Positions 42,633 through 51,242 of a stretch of 64,000 nt of DNA are shown here, piece after piece. Positions within the stretch are counted from its first letter, which is position 1. Each line of letters starts with the position of its first letter. Location of the stretch: positions 81,395 to 145,394 of the forward strand of contig CAWGKV010000029.1 in assembly GCA_963823165.1 (NCBI GenBank), read 5' to 3'. The notes under the pieces are model-generated. The model was not told the origin of the DNA and did no database searches. It was given only the letters and a program-made list of their open reading frames with translations. The stretch comes from Roseiarcus sp963823165 (GTDB taxonomy: Bacteria > Pseudomonadota > Alphaproteobacteria > Rhizobiales > Beijerinckiaceae). Made by a program: the position numbers and the translations under genes.

Positions 42633-43673
42633 CTATTCTCCCCAGGTGAGATAGAGGCCGATGTCGCCGATGGCGCCCTCATCGTCGAAGCTGACGATGC
42701 GGGCGGCGAGCCCGAACCCCTGCGGCTTCAGCTCTTTCCGCCAGCGGTCGTAAATCTCGGCCGCTTCGCCCCGCAGGCTCTCCTCCCAGCCTTTTTCGGC
42801 GACGTCGATCTTACGGCCGCCGTCGGTGCACAGGTCAGACGGAAATCGCAGCAGCATGAGCTCGTGCTCGCCGCCGCGCGCCGCGAGCTCGGCGTGCTCG
42901 AGCAGTTCCCGCCACAGTTGCGCGTTCACGTGATGATCGAGCAGGGCCTTGATCTGGCGGCGGCGGTCGAGCTCCGCCTCCCGCCGCGCCGCCTGCTTTC
43001 GATCGAAGCTTTCCGCCTTGAAGGCGCGCACGTTGTTGCGGAAGGCCGAGGCCGAGAAGCTCTGCGGCTTGGGAGGCTGCGGCGGCGAGGCCTCGGCCGG
43101 CCCGCCGCCGCGATCCAGAACACCGCGCAGCGAAGCGCCGCCGATCAGGGACTCGAGAAAGCCCAGGATGCCGGCGCCGCTGTCCTCTTCGAGTCGGGTT
43201 TTCGGCACGCTTTCGACGACGCAAAGAAGGTCCGCCCGGCTGACGACCCCGAGCACGCGGCCGTCTTCGATCACCGGCAACCGTTTGATCCTGTGCGCCT
43301 GCAGAGTCTCGGCGATCTCCTGAACTGGCGCACCGGGCGAAATTGAGATCAGCGGCGCGGACATGACTTCGCGCACGGCGCGGTCGCCGCCGTGACCAAC
43401 GATCTCCTGCGGGGGGACGCCCTCGGCGAGAATGCCGAGCCACCAGTCCCGGCGGCCCTCCTCGGATCGGCGGCCCATCAGGTCGCCGTCGCTGGCCATC
43501 CCGATCGCCGCGCCCGAGGCGTCGATCACCGGGACGCCCCCGACCCCCCGCTCCAGCATCAGGCGCGCAACCTCCCGGACGGGAGCGGAGTCCGCCGCGA
43601 CGACGGCGGGCGAATTCATCAGGTCGCCCGCCAGAAGATAAAGGGCGCTTTCGGATTGTTGGACGCGCGGCAA
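42633..43673 (-). CDS. CBS-domain protein with C-terminal extension
   Basis: A 346-residue protein with a CBS pair: AGDLMNSPAVVAADSAPV, GVGGVPVIDASGAAIGMASD (first) and VREVMSAPLISISPGAPVQE, IKRLPVIEDGRVLGVVSRAD (second). CBS pairs bind adenine nucleotides and regulate an attached or partner protein. The C-terminal 170 residues contain a charged helix (AARREAELDRRRQIKALLDH) and a hydrophilic domain I do not recognise. The start is TTG 43673 with GGAAGGGAA upstream; ATG 43619 would cut into the first CBS domain. Alone, convergent with the Rem-like gene. Confidence 0.8.
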   Translation of the reverse strand: MPRVQQSESALYLLAGDLMNSPAVVAADSAPVREVARLMLERGVGGVPVIDASGAAIGMASDGDLMGRRSEEGRRDWWLGILAEGVPPQEIVGHGGDRAVREVMSAPLISISPGAPVQEIAETLQAHRIKRLPVIEDGRVLGVVSRADLLCVVESVPKTRLEEDSGAGILGFLESLIGGASLRGVLDRGGGPAEASPPQPPKPQSFSASAFRNNVRAFKAESFDRKQAARREAELDRRRQIKALLDHHVNAQLWRELLEHAELAARGGEHELMLLRFPSDLCTDGGRKIDVAEKGWEESLRGEAAEIYDRWRKELKPQGFGLAARIVSFDDEGAIGDIGLYLTWGE

Positions 43674-43946
43674 GAAGCTTCCCTTCCAGCGTTCGAAGTC
43701 GGGCAGGTTGCGGACGGCGTCCTCAGGCCGGCCTGGAAACGCAATGGGCCGAACTCATTTCGGATCTCGGCTCGCCTTCTTACTGCGAAACGCCTTCGTA
43801 TCCCAGCGCCGCATGTGCGCCTCGAATCGTTTCGATTGCCCTACACGCCTTCACGAAAGCGCAATCGAAATGTTGGAGAGAGGGCGCGGCAGGCGTGCGG
43901 ACCGGTGGTTCTCACGCCTGTCTTATCGAACGGGCGAGGCCGGAAC

Positions 43947-44171
43947 ATGCACCTCTACGATTTTGAAGTGCTGCGGGACGGCGCGGTGATCGCGGCGAAG
44001 CGGGGGATCGTGCTGCCGGACACCCGCGCCGCGTGGCCCGAGATCGCCGGGCTCGCAGACCGCTTCGACCGACCCGGCTGCAAGATTCGAGTGCTGGACG
44101 AATCCGGCCGAATCGTCATCCTCATCGGCGTCGCGGCGGTGCGCCGACATGCTTCCGTCCTCGCGGCCTAG
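43947..44171 (+). CDS. DUF6894-like small protein
   Basis: A 74-residue protein, MHLYDFEVLRDGAVIAAKRG ... AWPEIAGLADRFDRPGCKIR ... VLDESGRIVILIGVA. It matches the small DUF6894 family common in Rhizobiales, which has no known function. ATG 43947 is where similarity begins; the longer upstream frame is antisense to the CBS gene. Confidence 0.65.
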   Translation: MHLYDFEVLRDGAVIAAKRGIVLPDTRAAWPEIAGLADRFDRPGCKIRVLDESGRIVILIGVAAVRRHASVLAA

Positions 44172-44280
44172 CCGGCTTCGTTCCGCCGGCCCCCGCCGCG
44201 GCCCTCCAGGCGCGGCCGCTGGCTGCGCCGTTCGGCTGGCCGTAGAACTTCCGCGCGCGCTATCACGGCTGCAAATTCGT

Positions 44281-45003
44281 CTACGGCACGCAGAGGTTTA
44301 TATACTGCTGGCCGACGTAGTCGCCGTAGACGTCATAGACCGGCTCGTAAGCCCAGCAGCCGTTATCGTAGGGATAGGTCGCGAGGGCGCCGGCCGCGAC
44401 GCCGGCGACGAACGCCGGTCCCCACCAGCCGTCATTCCATCGGCCGTGCCGCCAATAGCCCGGATGCCATTGCTGGCCGCCGCCGCGCCAGTGTCCGCCG
44501 GCGCTGCGCCAAGCGCCTGCGCCGGGCGATGGGCCGACGCCTGCCCCTAAGCTGGGGCCATGCCACGCGCCGACTCCCGCTCCCGCGCCGGGCCCGCGCA
44601 ATGCGCCCGCGCCCCGCCGTGAAACGCACCGAACGCTCCGCCGGGGCTGCGCCAAGCGCCTGCGCCAGACGATGGGCCGACGCCTGCCCCTAAGCTGGGG
44701 CCATGCCACGCGCCGATTCCCGCGCCCGCGCCGGGGCCGCGCAAGGCGCCCGCGCCCGGGCCGTGAAACGCCCCGAACGCGCCGCCGGGGCTGACGCCCA
44801 TGGGAGCGGCGTGAAAGCCGCCGAAGCCGCCGCCGGGGCGGACGCCCATGGCGGCGCCATGAAAACCGCCAAACGCCGCCAACCCCGCCAACCCCGCCAC
44901 CGCCGGCCGAGACGGCGGTCGTTGTCTGGGCGACCGTGGCCGCCATCATCGCCAAGGCCGCGAGCCCTGCGACGATCGCTTTGGAAGACGAGTTGCGCAT
45001 CAT
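44281..45003 (-). CDS. Secreted glycine-rich protein with internal duplication and apparent frameshifts
   Basis: From ATG 45003 (GGAGGCAG upstream) the frame begins with a signal peptide, SSSKAIVAGLAALAMMAATV, and ends GWWGPAFVAGVAAGALATYP ... YDVYGDYVGQQYINLCVP, the same C-terminus as the protein at 14866-15237. Between these the annotated frame turns arginine-rich, while the next frame gives the expected GFHGAAMGVRPGGGFGGFH-type Gly/His sequence from about 44890 to 44615. A pair of opposite one-base shifts therefore seems to bracket the middle. A 129-bp block is duplicated there, and the second copy lacks a base in its C-run near 44612. Confidence 0.6.
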   Translation of the reverse strand: MMRNSSSKAIVAGLAALAMMAATVAQTTTAVSAGGGGVGGVGGVWRFSWRRHGRPPRRRLRRLSRRSHGRQPRRRVRGVSRPGRGRLARPRRGRGNRRVAWPQLRGRRRPIVWRRRLAQPRRSVRCVSRRGAGALRGPGAGAGVGAWHGPSLGAGVGPSPGAGAWRSAGGHWRGGGQQWHPGYWRHGRWNDGWWGPAFVAGVAAGALATYPYDNGCWAYEPVYDVYGDYVGQQYINLCVP

Positions 45004-45289
45004 CTGCCTCCGATAGCCGGCGCCGCTCGGACGGGGGTCCCGATCCTGCAAGGTCGGCATTGTTTGGATGTTACTCCCTTCCGTTGCCCACGGATTGATC
45101 GAGGACAAGAGCGATGCGAGTGAGGTTGCAGGCGCTTGGAGATCGCAGTGATCACGTCAACAGGCTACACCATAGGCGGCGCGCTGGACGTCCCGCGGCG
45201 ACCAAATCGCGTCAAGCTGGCGCCCGTTCCTCCCTGCAGCTAAACCCGCCGCAGCCATCAAAAGATGTCGATGGCGTCGGCAGGGAAGG

Positions 45290-45693
45290 GTCGTAGCCTC
45301 TCCACCGCGGTCGTTCGTCGGACGAACGGCGATCGGCTCGGCGATCGACTTCGCCTTCGGCCAATTCGCGTCGACCGCGATCGCGACCGACCGGCGGGTC
45401 ATCGACGTCTCGGGAGACGGAACGAGCAACCAGGGGCGACCCGTCACTGCGGCGCGCGATGCGGCGGTCGAAGCAGGCGCGGTCATCAACGGCCTGACGA
45501 TCTTCAACCGCCGCGCCGCGGCCGTGGGCGGCTACCTGGCCCTGCACACCAATCCTCCCGGCGGCCTTGCCCAATATTACCGACGAGAACGTGATCGGCG
45601 GGTCCGGCGCATTCGTCGTGCCGATCGAACGATTTCAGCAGTTTCGGCGACGCCATGCTGCGCAAGCTGATCAACGAAATCGCCCGCAAGTGA
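45290..45693 (+). pseudogene. DUF1194 (VWA-like) protein remnant, frameshifted
   Basis: One frame reads GRTAIGSAIDFAFGQF, RRVIDVSGDGTSNQGRPVTA and ARDAAVEAGAVINGLTIF, the middle of DUF1194 proteins. Two further frames give DENVIGGSGAFVVPIERF and then DFSSFGDAMLRKLINEIARK before a stop at 45693. At least two frameshifts and a missing N-terminal half make this a pseudogene. Confidence 0.65.
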
Positions 45694-45891
45694 GATCGGT
45701 TCGGCCTGGGTTCGAGCAACGCGCCCGGAGCTTCAGGCTCTGCGGCGTCCGGCGACCCCGAGGAGCGGTTGCGTCCAGCGGTTACTTCACCTGTGAATCG
45801 CAGGTGACCGTGTACTCCTTTCCTACACTCAGTACTCAGTCGCCTCCCGCTCGTTGTCGCGGCTCGGCCGTGCGACGATCCTTTTGGCGCG

Positions 45892-46377
45892 CTACTGCAC
45901 CTTGCCTTGAACCGTCCATTCCCACGGGCCAGTTCCCTTCAACGCCCACGTCTCCGATTTTCCCGCGAGCGGCGCCCAATCGCCGGTCGCCAGGACATAA
46001 TCGAACCGTCCTGAGCCTGCCGCCGGGCCGTCCATCTTTCCCTCCGTTCCGTGTACGACGACGGTGGCGCCGGGTTTGCGCACGACGAAGCTGAAGGCGA
46101 GCTCCTTGCTCGTCGGACCGTTAAGCTCCCACGTGCCCGAGCCCGACGCGACGCCGCCGGCCAGCGGGCCCGAATCGATGTGGCAGCTCAATCCGGAAAT
46201 CATGAGCCAATGGCCCTGGCCGGGAGGCGCTTCGCGGTCTCCGAGCGGCTGGAGGTCGGCGCCGGTGTTGCGGCAGGTATAGACGTTCGTCATGTCCTGC
46301 GCCGCGGACAGTGACGGAAACAGCATCGCCGCGCCTGCTGCGATTGCGGCGGCCGCGATCGGAAGATGACGTTTCAT
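45892..46377 (-). CDS. Exported protein of unknown function (161 aa)
   Basis: ATG 46377 has AGGAGG upstream. A signal peptide (RHLPIAAAAIAAGAAMLFPS, cut near AAQ) is followed by a small beta-rich domain with two cysteines (VYTCRNTG; ISGLSCHID) that could form a disulfide, and GSGRFDYVLATGDW near the end. I do not recognise a family. It lies after the dienelactone hydrolase remnant on the same strand and uses a near-identical leader, so both may have been one unit. Confidence 0.65.
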   Translation of the reverse strand: MKRHLPIAAAAIAAGAAMLFPSLSAAQDMTNVYTCRNTGADLQPLGDREAPPGQGHWLMISGLSCHIDSGPLAGGVASGSGTWELNGPTSKELAFSFVVRKPGATVVVHGTEGKMDGPAAGSGRFDYVLATGDWAPLAGKSETWALKGTGPWEWTVQGKVQ

Positions 46378-46408
46378 CGGAAGCCTCCTTCTGTCAGCTT
46401 TCGTCCCC

Positions 46409-47244
46409 CTATTTCATGTGCGCGGCGATGAACGCGTCGGCGCGATCCTGGGCTTCTTTGGTCGCTTTCTCGTCATAGGCGATGTGGTGCCCGAGGTATT
46501 CGACGGGCTGATCCATCGGCATGGTGAATCCATGGGTCGCGCCCGGATAGACGACGACGTCGAGATTTGGCCGATCCTTTATCGCTTGGCAGAGGTTGGA
46601 CGGCGTCCAGTCGTCCTTGTCCCCGTCAAGAATGATCGTCGGCGCCGAAAACGCCATGTCATCCACACAGTAGGGGTAATAGGCCACGACGCCTGCGAAG
46701 ACATTTCCTCCGTGCTTTGCGACGACTTTGGGATTGACGGCCAGCGTGGCCGAGTTCGGCGCCGTGCGAGTAGCCCTGCAAGAAAACGAGTTTCGCGTCG
46801 ATTTCGGGCATCGCGGCGAGGGCCCTCTGCGCAGAGTAGGCGTCATCGGCGCGCCGCAGGTGAATGCTCATGTCGCCGGCTTTGTCGCAGACGCCATTCG
46901 GCATGCCGCGCGGCGTTAGCGAATCCAGGATCAGCACGGCTTTGCCCTGGGCGACGTAATGGTCGATGACCGCCTTCTGTTGGGCGATGTCGGGAGGAAT
47001 GCCCAAGCCTGCGCAGCCGCTCATGTAAATGATGGCCGGGAATGGCCCCCCGCCCTGTGGCTTGAAGAGCGCGCCCGCGATCGCCTTGACTTGCGGATCG
47101 TTTTCCGGGACCGGGATCGCGATGACATTCGTGTAGCCGCCGCCCATCGGCGGCGGCGCCTGCCGCGGCCACGGACGGCGCAAGGACAATCGCGCCGGCC
47201 ACGAGTGTGACCGCGACGACGGTGATCAGGAGTTTGCTTTTCAT
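46409..47244 (-). pseudogene. Dienelactone hydrolase family protein, two frameshifts
   Basis: The gene starts well (GAGGAGG, then signal peptide SKLLITVVAVTLVAGAIVLA). The frame shifts near 47155 in a GCCGCC run to continue MGGGYTNVIAIPVPENDPQV, AIIYMSGCAGLGIPP and KLVFLQGYSHGA, where GYSHGA is the nucleophile region with Ser in place of the Cys of true dienelactone hydrolases. It shifts again near 46762 to NSATLAVNPKVVAKHG, ILDGDKDDWTP and VVYPGATHGFTMP (catalytic Asp and His). All pieces of the alpha/beta-hydrolase are present, so the breaks are recent or are sequence errors. Confidence 0.75.
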
Positions 47245-47514
47245 CGAAGCCTCCTCGCTCCTCGCTTCCTTGCGAGGCGCTCTGCGGCGCTCCGTTCCCC
47301 GATTGCAGGCGCGCGTGCGCCTACTCGCCCCAGATTACGCTTCGCAACGGCGGGCGAGTTGATTTACATCAAATGCGCGTGAACCTGCCGTCATAGCGGC
47401 GGCGGTAAGATGCGGTTGCGGGAGCCGTTCTGGATGCCGCTCTCGCGGGCATGACAGACAGGGAACAATCCGCCCTTTCTCGCCGTTCCGTGACACGGAC
47501 GGAGGAGGTCGCAA

Positions 47515-47886
47515 ATGATCGGGCATCGCGTTTGGGCCATTCCGGAAGGCTTCATTCCGGGCCGAAGTTTCAGCCAGCAGCCGGAGCTCGTGTCGCACGA
47601 GGCGGCCTGCATCCTCAACGCTTCCGACGAGCCCGCATCGGTCGAGCTCACGCTCTTTTTCGAGGACCGGGAGCCGGCCGGCCCCTACAAGGTCGAGGTC
47701 GAGCCGCGCCGCACCAAGCACATGCGGTTCAACGACCTGAAGGATCCCGAGCGCGTGCCGCGCGACACGTCCTATTCGTCGGTCATCCGGTCCAACGTGC
47801 CGATCGTGGTGCAGCACACGCGGCTCGACTCGCGCGATCCGCATATCGCGATTCTGTCCACTCTGGCCTATCCGGTGGAAGCATGA
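47515..47886 (+). CDS. Sensory rhodopsin transducer (ASRT) family protein
   Basis: A 123-residue protein with clear similarity to the Anabaena sensory rhodopsin transducer: VWAIPEGFIPGRSFSQQPEL, SHEAACILNASDEPASVELT, REPAGPYKVEVEPRRTKHMR and SNVPIVVQHTRLDSRDP. The family forms a soluble tetramer of beta-sandwiches; homologues far outnumber rhodopsins and are predicted to bind small, perhaps carbohydrate, ligands. No rhodopsin gene is present here. The stop overlaps the SDR start as ATGA, so the two are made together. Confidence 0.88.
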   Translation: MIGHRVWAIPEGFIPGRSFSQQPELVSHEAACILNASDEPASVELTLFFEDREPAGPYKVEVEPRRTKHMRFNDLKDPERVPRDTSYSSVIRSNVPIVVQHTRLDSRDPHIAILSTLAYPVEA

Positions 47887-48902
47887 GCGCCGGGGGCCGC
47901 GTCGTCATCATCACCGGAGCAGCCGCCGGCGTCGGCAGGGCCGTCGCGCGGCGATTCGCCGTGGGAGGCGACCGCGTCGGCGTCATCGCCCGCGACGAGC
48001 AGGCGCTCGATGACGTGAGGCTCGAGCTGAAGGCCTTGGGCGTCGAGGCCGCCGCCGAAGCCGTCGACGTCTCGGACGCCGATGCGCTGTTTGCCGCTGC
48101 GGAGCGGCTCGAGGACAAGCTCGGGCCGGTCGACGTATGGATCAACGACGCGATGGAGACGGTGTTCTCGCGCGTCGTCGACATGACCCCCGCCGAGTTC
48201 AAGCGCGTGACAGAGGTCACCTACCTGGGGTTCGTCAACGGCACGATGGCGGCGCTGAAGTCGATGCGCAAGCGCAAGCGCGGCCGCATCATCCAGATCG
48301 GCTCGGCGCTCGCCTATCGCGGCATCCCGCTGCAGTCGGCCTATTGCGGCGCCAAGCACGCGATCCGCGGCTTCACCAACTCGCTGCGGTCGGAACTCAT
48401 CGCCGAAGGCTCGCCGATCCGCGTCTCGATCGTCGAGCTGCCCGCCGTCAACACGCCGCAGTTCGACTGGGCGCGCGCCCATACGCGCCACACCCCGCGC
48501 CCGATGGGGCGGCCGGTCGAGCCGGAAGTCGTCGCCGACGCCGTGTTCCGCGTGTCGCGCGGCTCATGGCGCGAATATTGGCTGGGGCTGCCGACGATTC
48601 TGCTCATCCTCGGCGATTTCGTGCTGCCCGGCGCTCTCGATCATTATCTCGCGCGGACTGCGATCAGCGGACAGCAGACCAAGACGCCCCTCGAGCCGTC
48701 GCGGCCCGACAATCTCGACCATCCGGTCACGACGTTGCATCGTGTGCGCGGCTCGTTCAGCGCCGAGGCCGAAAACAGCGCGCCGCTCGTCATCGGCGAG
48801 GTCGCACGCCTCGGCGCGGTCGCGGCCGGGGCGCTCGTCTTCTTCGTCGCCGGGGCGGTCTACGTCGGGACGGGCCGGGCAAGAAGGCCCCCGAGCGAAT
48901 AG
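47883..48902 (+). CDS. SDR family oxidoreductase with C-terminal membrane segment
   Basis: A 339-residue short-chain dehydrogenase. VVIITGAAAGVGRAVARRFA is the NAD(P)-binding TGxxxGxG motif, and IGSALAYRGIPLQSAYCGAK contains the catalytic Ser and the YxxxK. After the Rossmann domain (about 240 residues) comes a 90-residue extension with a hydrophobic stretch (PTILLILGDFVLPGAL) and a terminal helix (LGAVAAGALVFFVAGAVYVG), so it may be membrane-attached. ATG 47883 overlaps the ASRT-like gene. It is convergent with the GMC/gluconate-type operon. Confidence 0.88.
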   Translation: MSAGGRVVIITGAAAGVGRAVARRFAVGGDRVGVIARDEQALDDVRLELKALGVEAAAEAVDVSDADALFAAAERLEDKLGPVDVWINDAMETVFSRVVDMTPAEFKRVTEVTYLGFVNGTMAALKSMRKRKRGRIIQIGSALAYRGIPLQSAYCGAKHAIRGFTNSLRSELIAEGSPIRVSIVELPAVNTPQFDWARAHTRHTPRPMGRPVEPEVVADAVFRVSRGSWREYWLGLPTILLILGDFVLPGALDHYLARTAISGQQTKTPLEPSRPDNLDHPVTTLHRVRGSFSAEAENSAPLVIGEVARLGAVAAGALVFFVAGAVYVGTGRARRPPSE

Positions 48903-48957
48903 CTTCCTTGTGCTGCTTCGGCGGCGTGCCGCTTCGGGAAAAGATCCGCCCCGAAGA

Positions 48958-50628
48958 TCAGAGCTCGCCGCGACGCGACAATGCCTTGATCCGGTCGGCG
49001 GTGCGGCAGGCGATCGCCTGGATGGTGAGCGACGGGTTCACCCCGCCGATCGTCGGAAAGACCGAGCCGTCGCAAATCCATAAGTTCGGCACGTCCCACG
49101 ACCTGCAGTCGGCGTCGACGACACTCGTCTCGCGATCGAAACCCATGCGGACGGTTCCGTTCAGGTGGGCGGTGTCGTCCTCCTGCTCCCAGATGTCGCG
49201 CGCGCGCACCGCTTCAAGCGCCGTGCGCATGAAGCCGAGGGAATGCTTGATCAGCCGCTTGTCGTTGTCGCAGTAGGAATAGGTGACCCGGGCGACGGGC
49301 AGCCCGTACTGGTCGCGCTCGTCGGCGAGGGTGACGCAATTGCGCTCCTGGGGCATGCATTCACCGACGATCTTGAGGCCGACCTGGTGGTTGTAGTCCT
49401 TCATCTCGTCGACCAGCCTCTGGCCCCAGATGCTGCGTCCAGACGCCAACTCCTCGGCCCAGGTGACCGGCAGTGGGCCCTGGCTCATATAGGCGTAGCC
49501 GCCGAAGAAATCCTTGCCCTCGTCGGTGTAGTTCCAGTGCTCGGTCAGCGCGAGCGAGGGCGGCGCCTTGTACGAGCGGATCTCCCTCTCCATCTTTCCC
49601 CACACCGCCTGGTTCGCCTGCACCATCAGGTATTTGCCGACCAGTCCGGACGAGTTGGCGAGCCCGTTCGGAAACATCGCGCTTTCCGAATTGAAAAGCA
49701 GCCTCGGCGTCTCGATCGCATAGCCGGCGACGACGACGTTCTTCGCCTTCTGGAAGCGCCAGCGCCCTTCGCGGCAATAGCGGACCCCCGTCGCGCGGCC
49801 GGCGCCGTCGTGCTCCACCCGCCCGACCATGGCGAGATCGCGGATCTCGGCTCCCGCCTTGAGCGCGCGCGGCAACCAGGTGATGAGCACGCTCTGCTTG
49901 GCGTTGGTCGAGCAGCCGATGACGCAGAAGCCGCGATAAACGCAAGGATGCGCGAGGCCGCGCGGCGCGGAGAGCGTCGCGATCGGCGTCGGCGTCCAGG
50001 CGATGCCGAGCGCTTCGGCCCCTTCGGCGAGAACCAGCGCCGGGGCGTTGAGCTCATGCGGGCGATAAGGATAGCGCGGCCGGTGCGGCCCCCACGGGTA
50101 GGTGACCGGCCCGGAGATCTTCAGCGCCTGTTCGACCTCGCGGTAGTAGCCCCACATCTCTCGCCAGTCGAGCGGCCAGTCGACGCCATAGCCGAGCTTG
50201 GTGCGCGCCTTGAACCACTCCGGCCGGAAGCGCAGCGACACCATGGCGAAATGGACGGTCGAGCCGCCGACCGCCTGACCCGAATTGTTCTTGCCGAGCT
50301 CGAGCGGATTCTCGCCGTCGACGATCCGCTCGCCCGTCCAGTAGAGCTTCGACTGCTCGCGCTCGTCGGAGGCGAAGTCCTCCAAGGGGCGCCAATACGG
50401 CCCGGCGTCCAGAGCGACGACGGAGAAACCGTATTCGGCAAGCTTGCAGGCGAGCGTGCCGCCGCCGGCGCCGGTGCCGACGATGGCGAAGTCGACCTGT
50501 TCGTCGTCGGAATAGCAGCGCATGGGCGTCCAGCCGCCGGTGCGGAAGACGTCGGGCGCGCGCCCGTCGATCGCTCGCGGCTCGTTCTGCGGATCATCCG
50601 ACTCGGGCATTCTCGCGCCTCGCTTCAT
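48958..50628 (-). CDS. GMC oxidoreductase, gluconate 2-dehydrogenase flavoprotein-like
   Basis: A 556-residue FAD enzyme. FAIVGTGAGGGTLACKLAEY is the FAD site; NNSGQAVGGSTVHFAMVSLR, CVYRGFCVIGCSTNAKQSVL and DDTAHLNGTVRMGFDRETSV are signatures of the large subunit of membrane-bound gluconate/2-keto-gluconate/sorbitol-type dehydrogenases. It has no visible signal peptide; such subunits are often carried out by the Tat signal of subunit 3. ATG 50628 overlaps the subunit-3 stop as ATGA. It is the last gene of the operon. Confidence 0.9.
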   Translation of the reverse strand: MKRGARMPESDDPQNEPRAIDGRAPDVFRTGGWTPMRCYSDDEQVDFAIVGTGAGGGTLACKLAEYGFSVVALDAGPYWRPLEDFASDEREQSKLYWTGERIVDGENPLELGKNNSGQAVGGSTVHFAMVSLRFRPEWFKARTKLGYGVDWPLDWREMWGYYREVEQALKISGPVTYPWGPHRPRYPYRPHELNAPALVLAEGAEALGIAWTPTPIATLSAPRGLAHPCVYRGFCVIGCSTNAKQSVLITWLPRALKAGAEIRDLAMVGRVEHDGAGRATGVRYCREGRWRFQKAKNVVVAGYAIETPRLLFNSESAMFPNGLANSSGLVGKYLMVQANQAVWGKMEREIRSYKAPPSLALTEHWNYTDEGKDFFGGYAYMSQGPLPVTWAEELASGRSIWGQRLVDEMKDYNHQVGLKIVGECMPQERNCVTLADERDQYGLPVARVTYSYCDNDKRLIKHSLGFMRTALEAVRARDIWEQEDDTAHLNGTVRMGFDRETSVVDADCRSWDVPNLWICDGSVFPTIGGVNPSLTIQAIACRTADRIKALSRRGEL

Positions 50629-51242
50629 CTTCGCGGCCGGGTTGGGCTTCGACCGCCTCCCACGAGTTCGCGCCGGTCGAAGTTCAGCCGCACGTAGCCG
50701 CGCGGGCTCGCCGGGCCGCCGAAGCCGATCTCGTTCCACGCTGCGGGATGGGCGTAATAGGCGCCGACCACGTCGTGCACCAGTCGTTCGGAGAAGAACA
50801 ACGCCGGCGGCATGTCGCCCCAGGCGTTGGAGCGCGTCTTTCCTTCCTGCGCGGCCTTAAGGATCTCGTCCTGCTGAGCGGGGTCGAGCTCGTGGAACTT
50901 CGCTCCGGCGCGGGCGTGGGCCTCGGCGTCGAGCGCACGGACGCCCCGCCGCCACGCCTCGCCCTGGTGGGGCAGGCGGTGGTCACGATAGCCGTCGCCA
51001 TGGCCGGAGGCGAGCCTGGCGTCGACCATCGCCGCGACCGGGGCGGGGTGCGACCGGTCCGGCGGCTGCGGCACGATGCGGCGGCAAATCGCCAGAACCG
51101 TCGGCCATTCGTCGTCGGAGAAAAACGCGTGCGCGTCCGGATGGATCGCCATGCGCGCCTCGATGACCCGCCGCGTCTGCTCGTTCCACGACGGCGTGTC
51201 GCGCTTGGCGAGCACGTCGTAGCCCGGGTAGCGCTCACGCAT
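50625..51242 (-). CDS. Gluconate 2-dehydrogenase subunit 3 family protein
   Basis: A 205-residue protein matching the small subunit family: MAIHPDAHAFFSDDEWPTVL, AICRRIVPQPPD, ALDAEAHARAGAKFHELDPA and FFSERLVHDVVGAYYAHPAA. The small subunit stabilises and usually exports the flavoprotein. Unlike typical members it shows no Tat twin-arginine signal at the start (MRERYPGYDVLAKRDTPSWN), so the complex may stay in the cytoplasm. It overlaps the membrane protein gene upstream by 8 bp. Confidence 0.85.
   Translation of the reverse strand: MRERYPGYDVLAKRDTPSWNEQTRRVIEARMAIHPDAHAFFSDDEWPTVLAICRRIVPQPPDRSHPAPVAAMVDARLASGHGDGYRDHRLPHQGEAWRRGVRALDAEAHARAGAKFHELDPAQQDEILKAAQEGKTRSNAWGDMPPALFFSERLVHDVVGAYYAHPAAWNEIGFGGPASPRGYVRLNFDRRELVGGGRSPTRPRR

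Noticed and set aside
47515..48902. A light-sensing rhodopsin system
   Set aside because: The transducer homologue is present but no seven-helix retinal protein or retinal synthesis gene is in the window.
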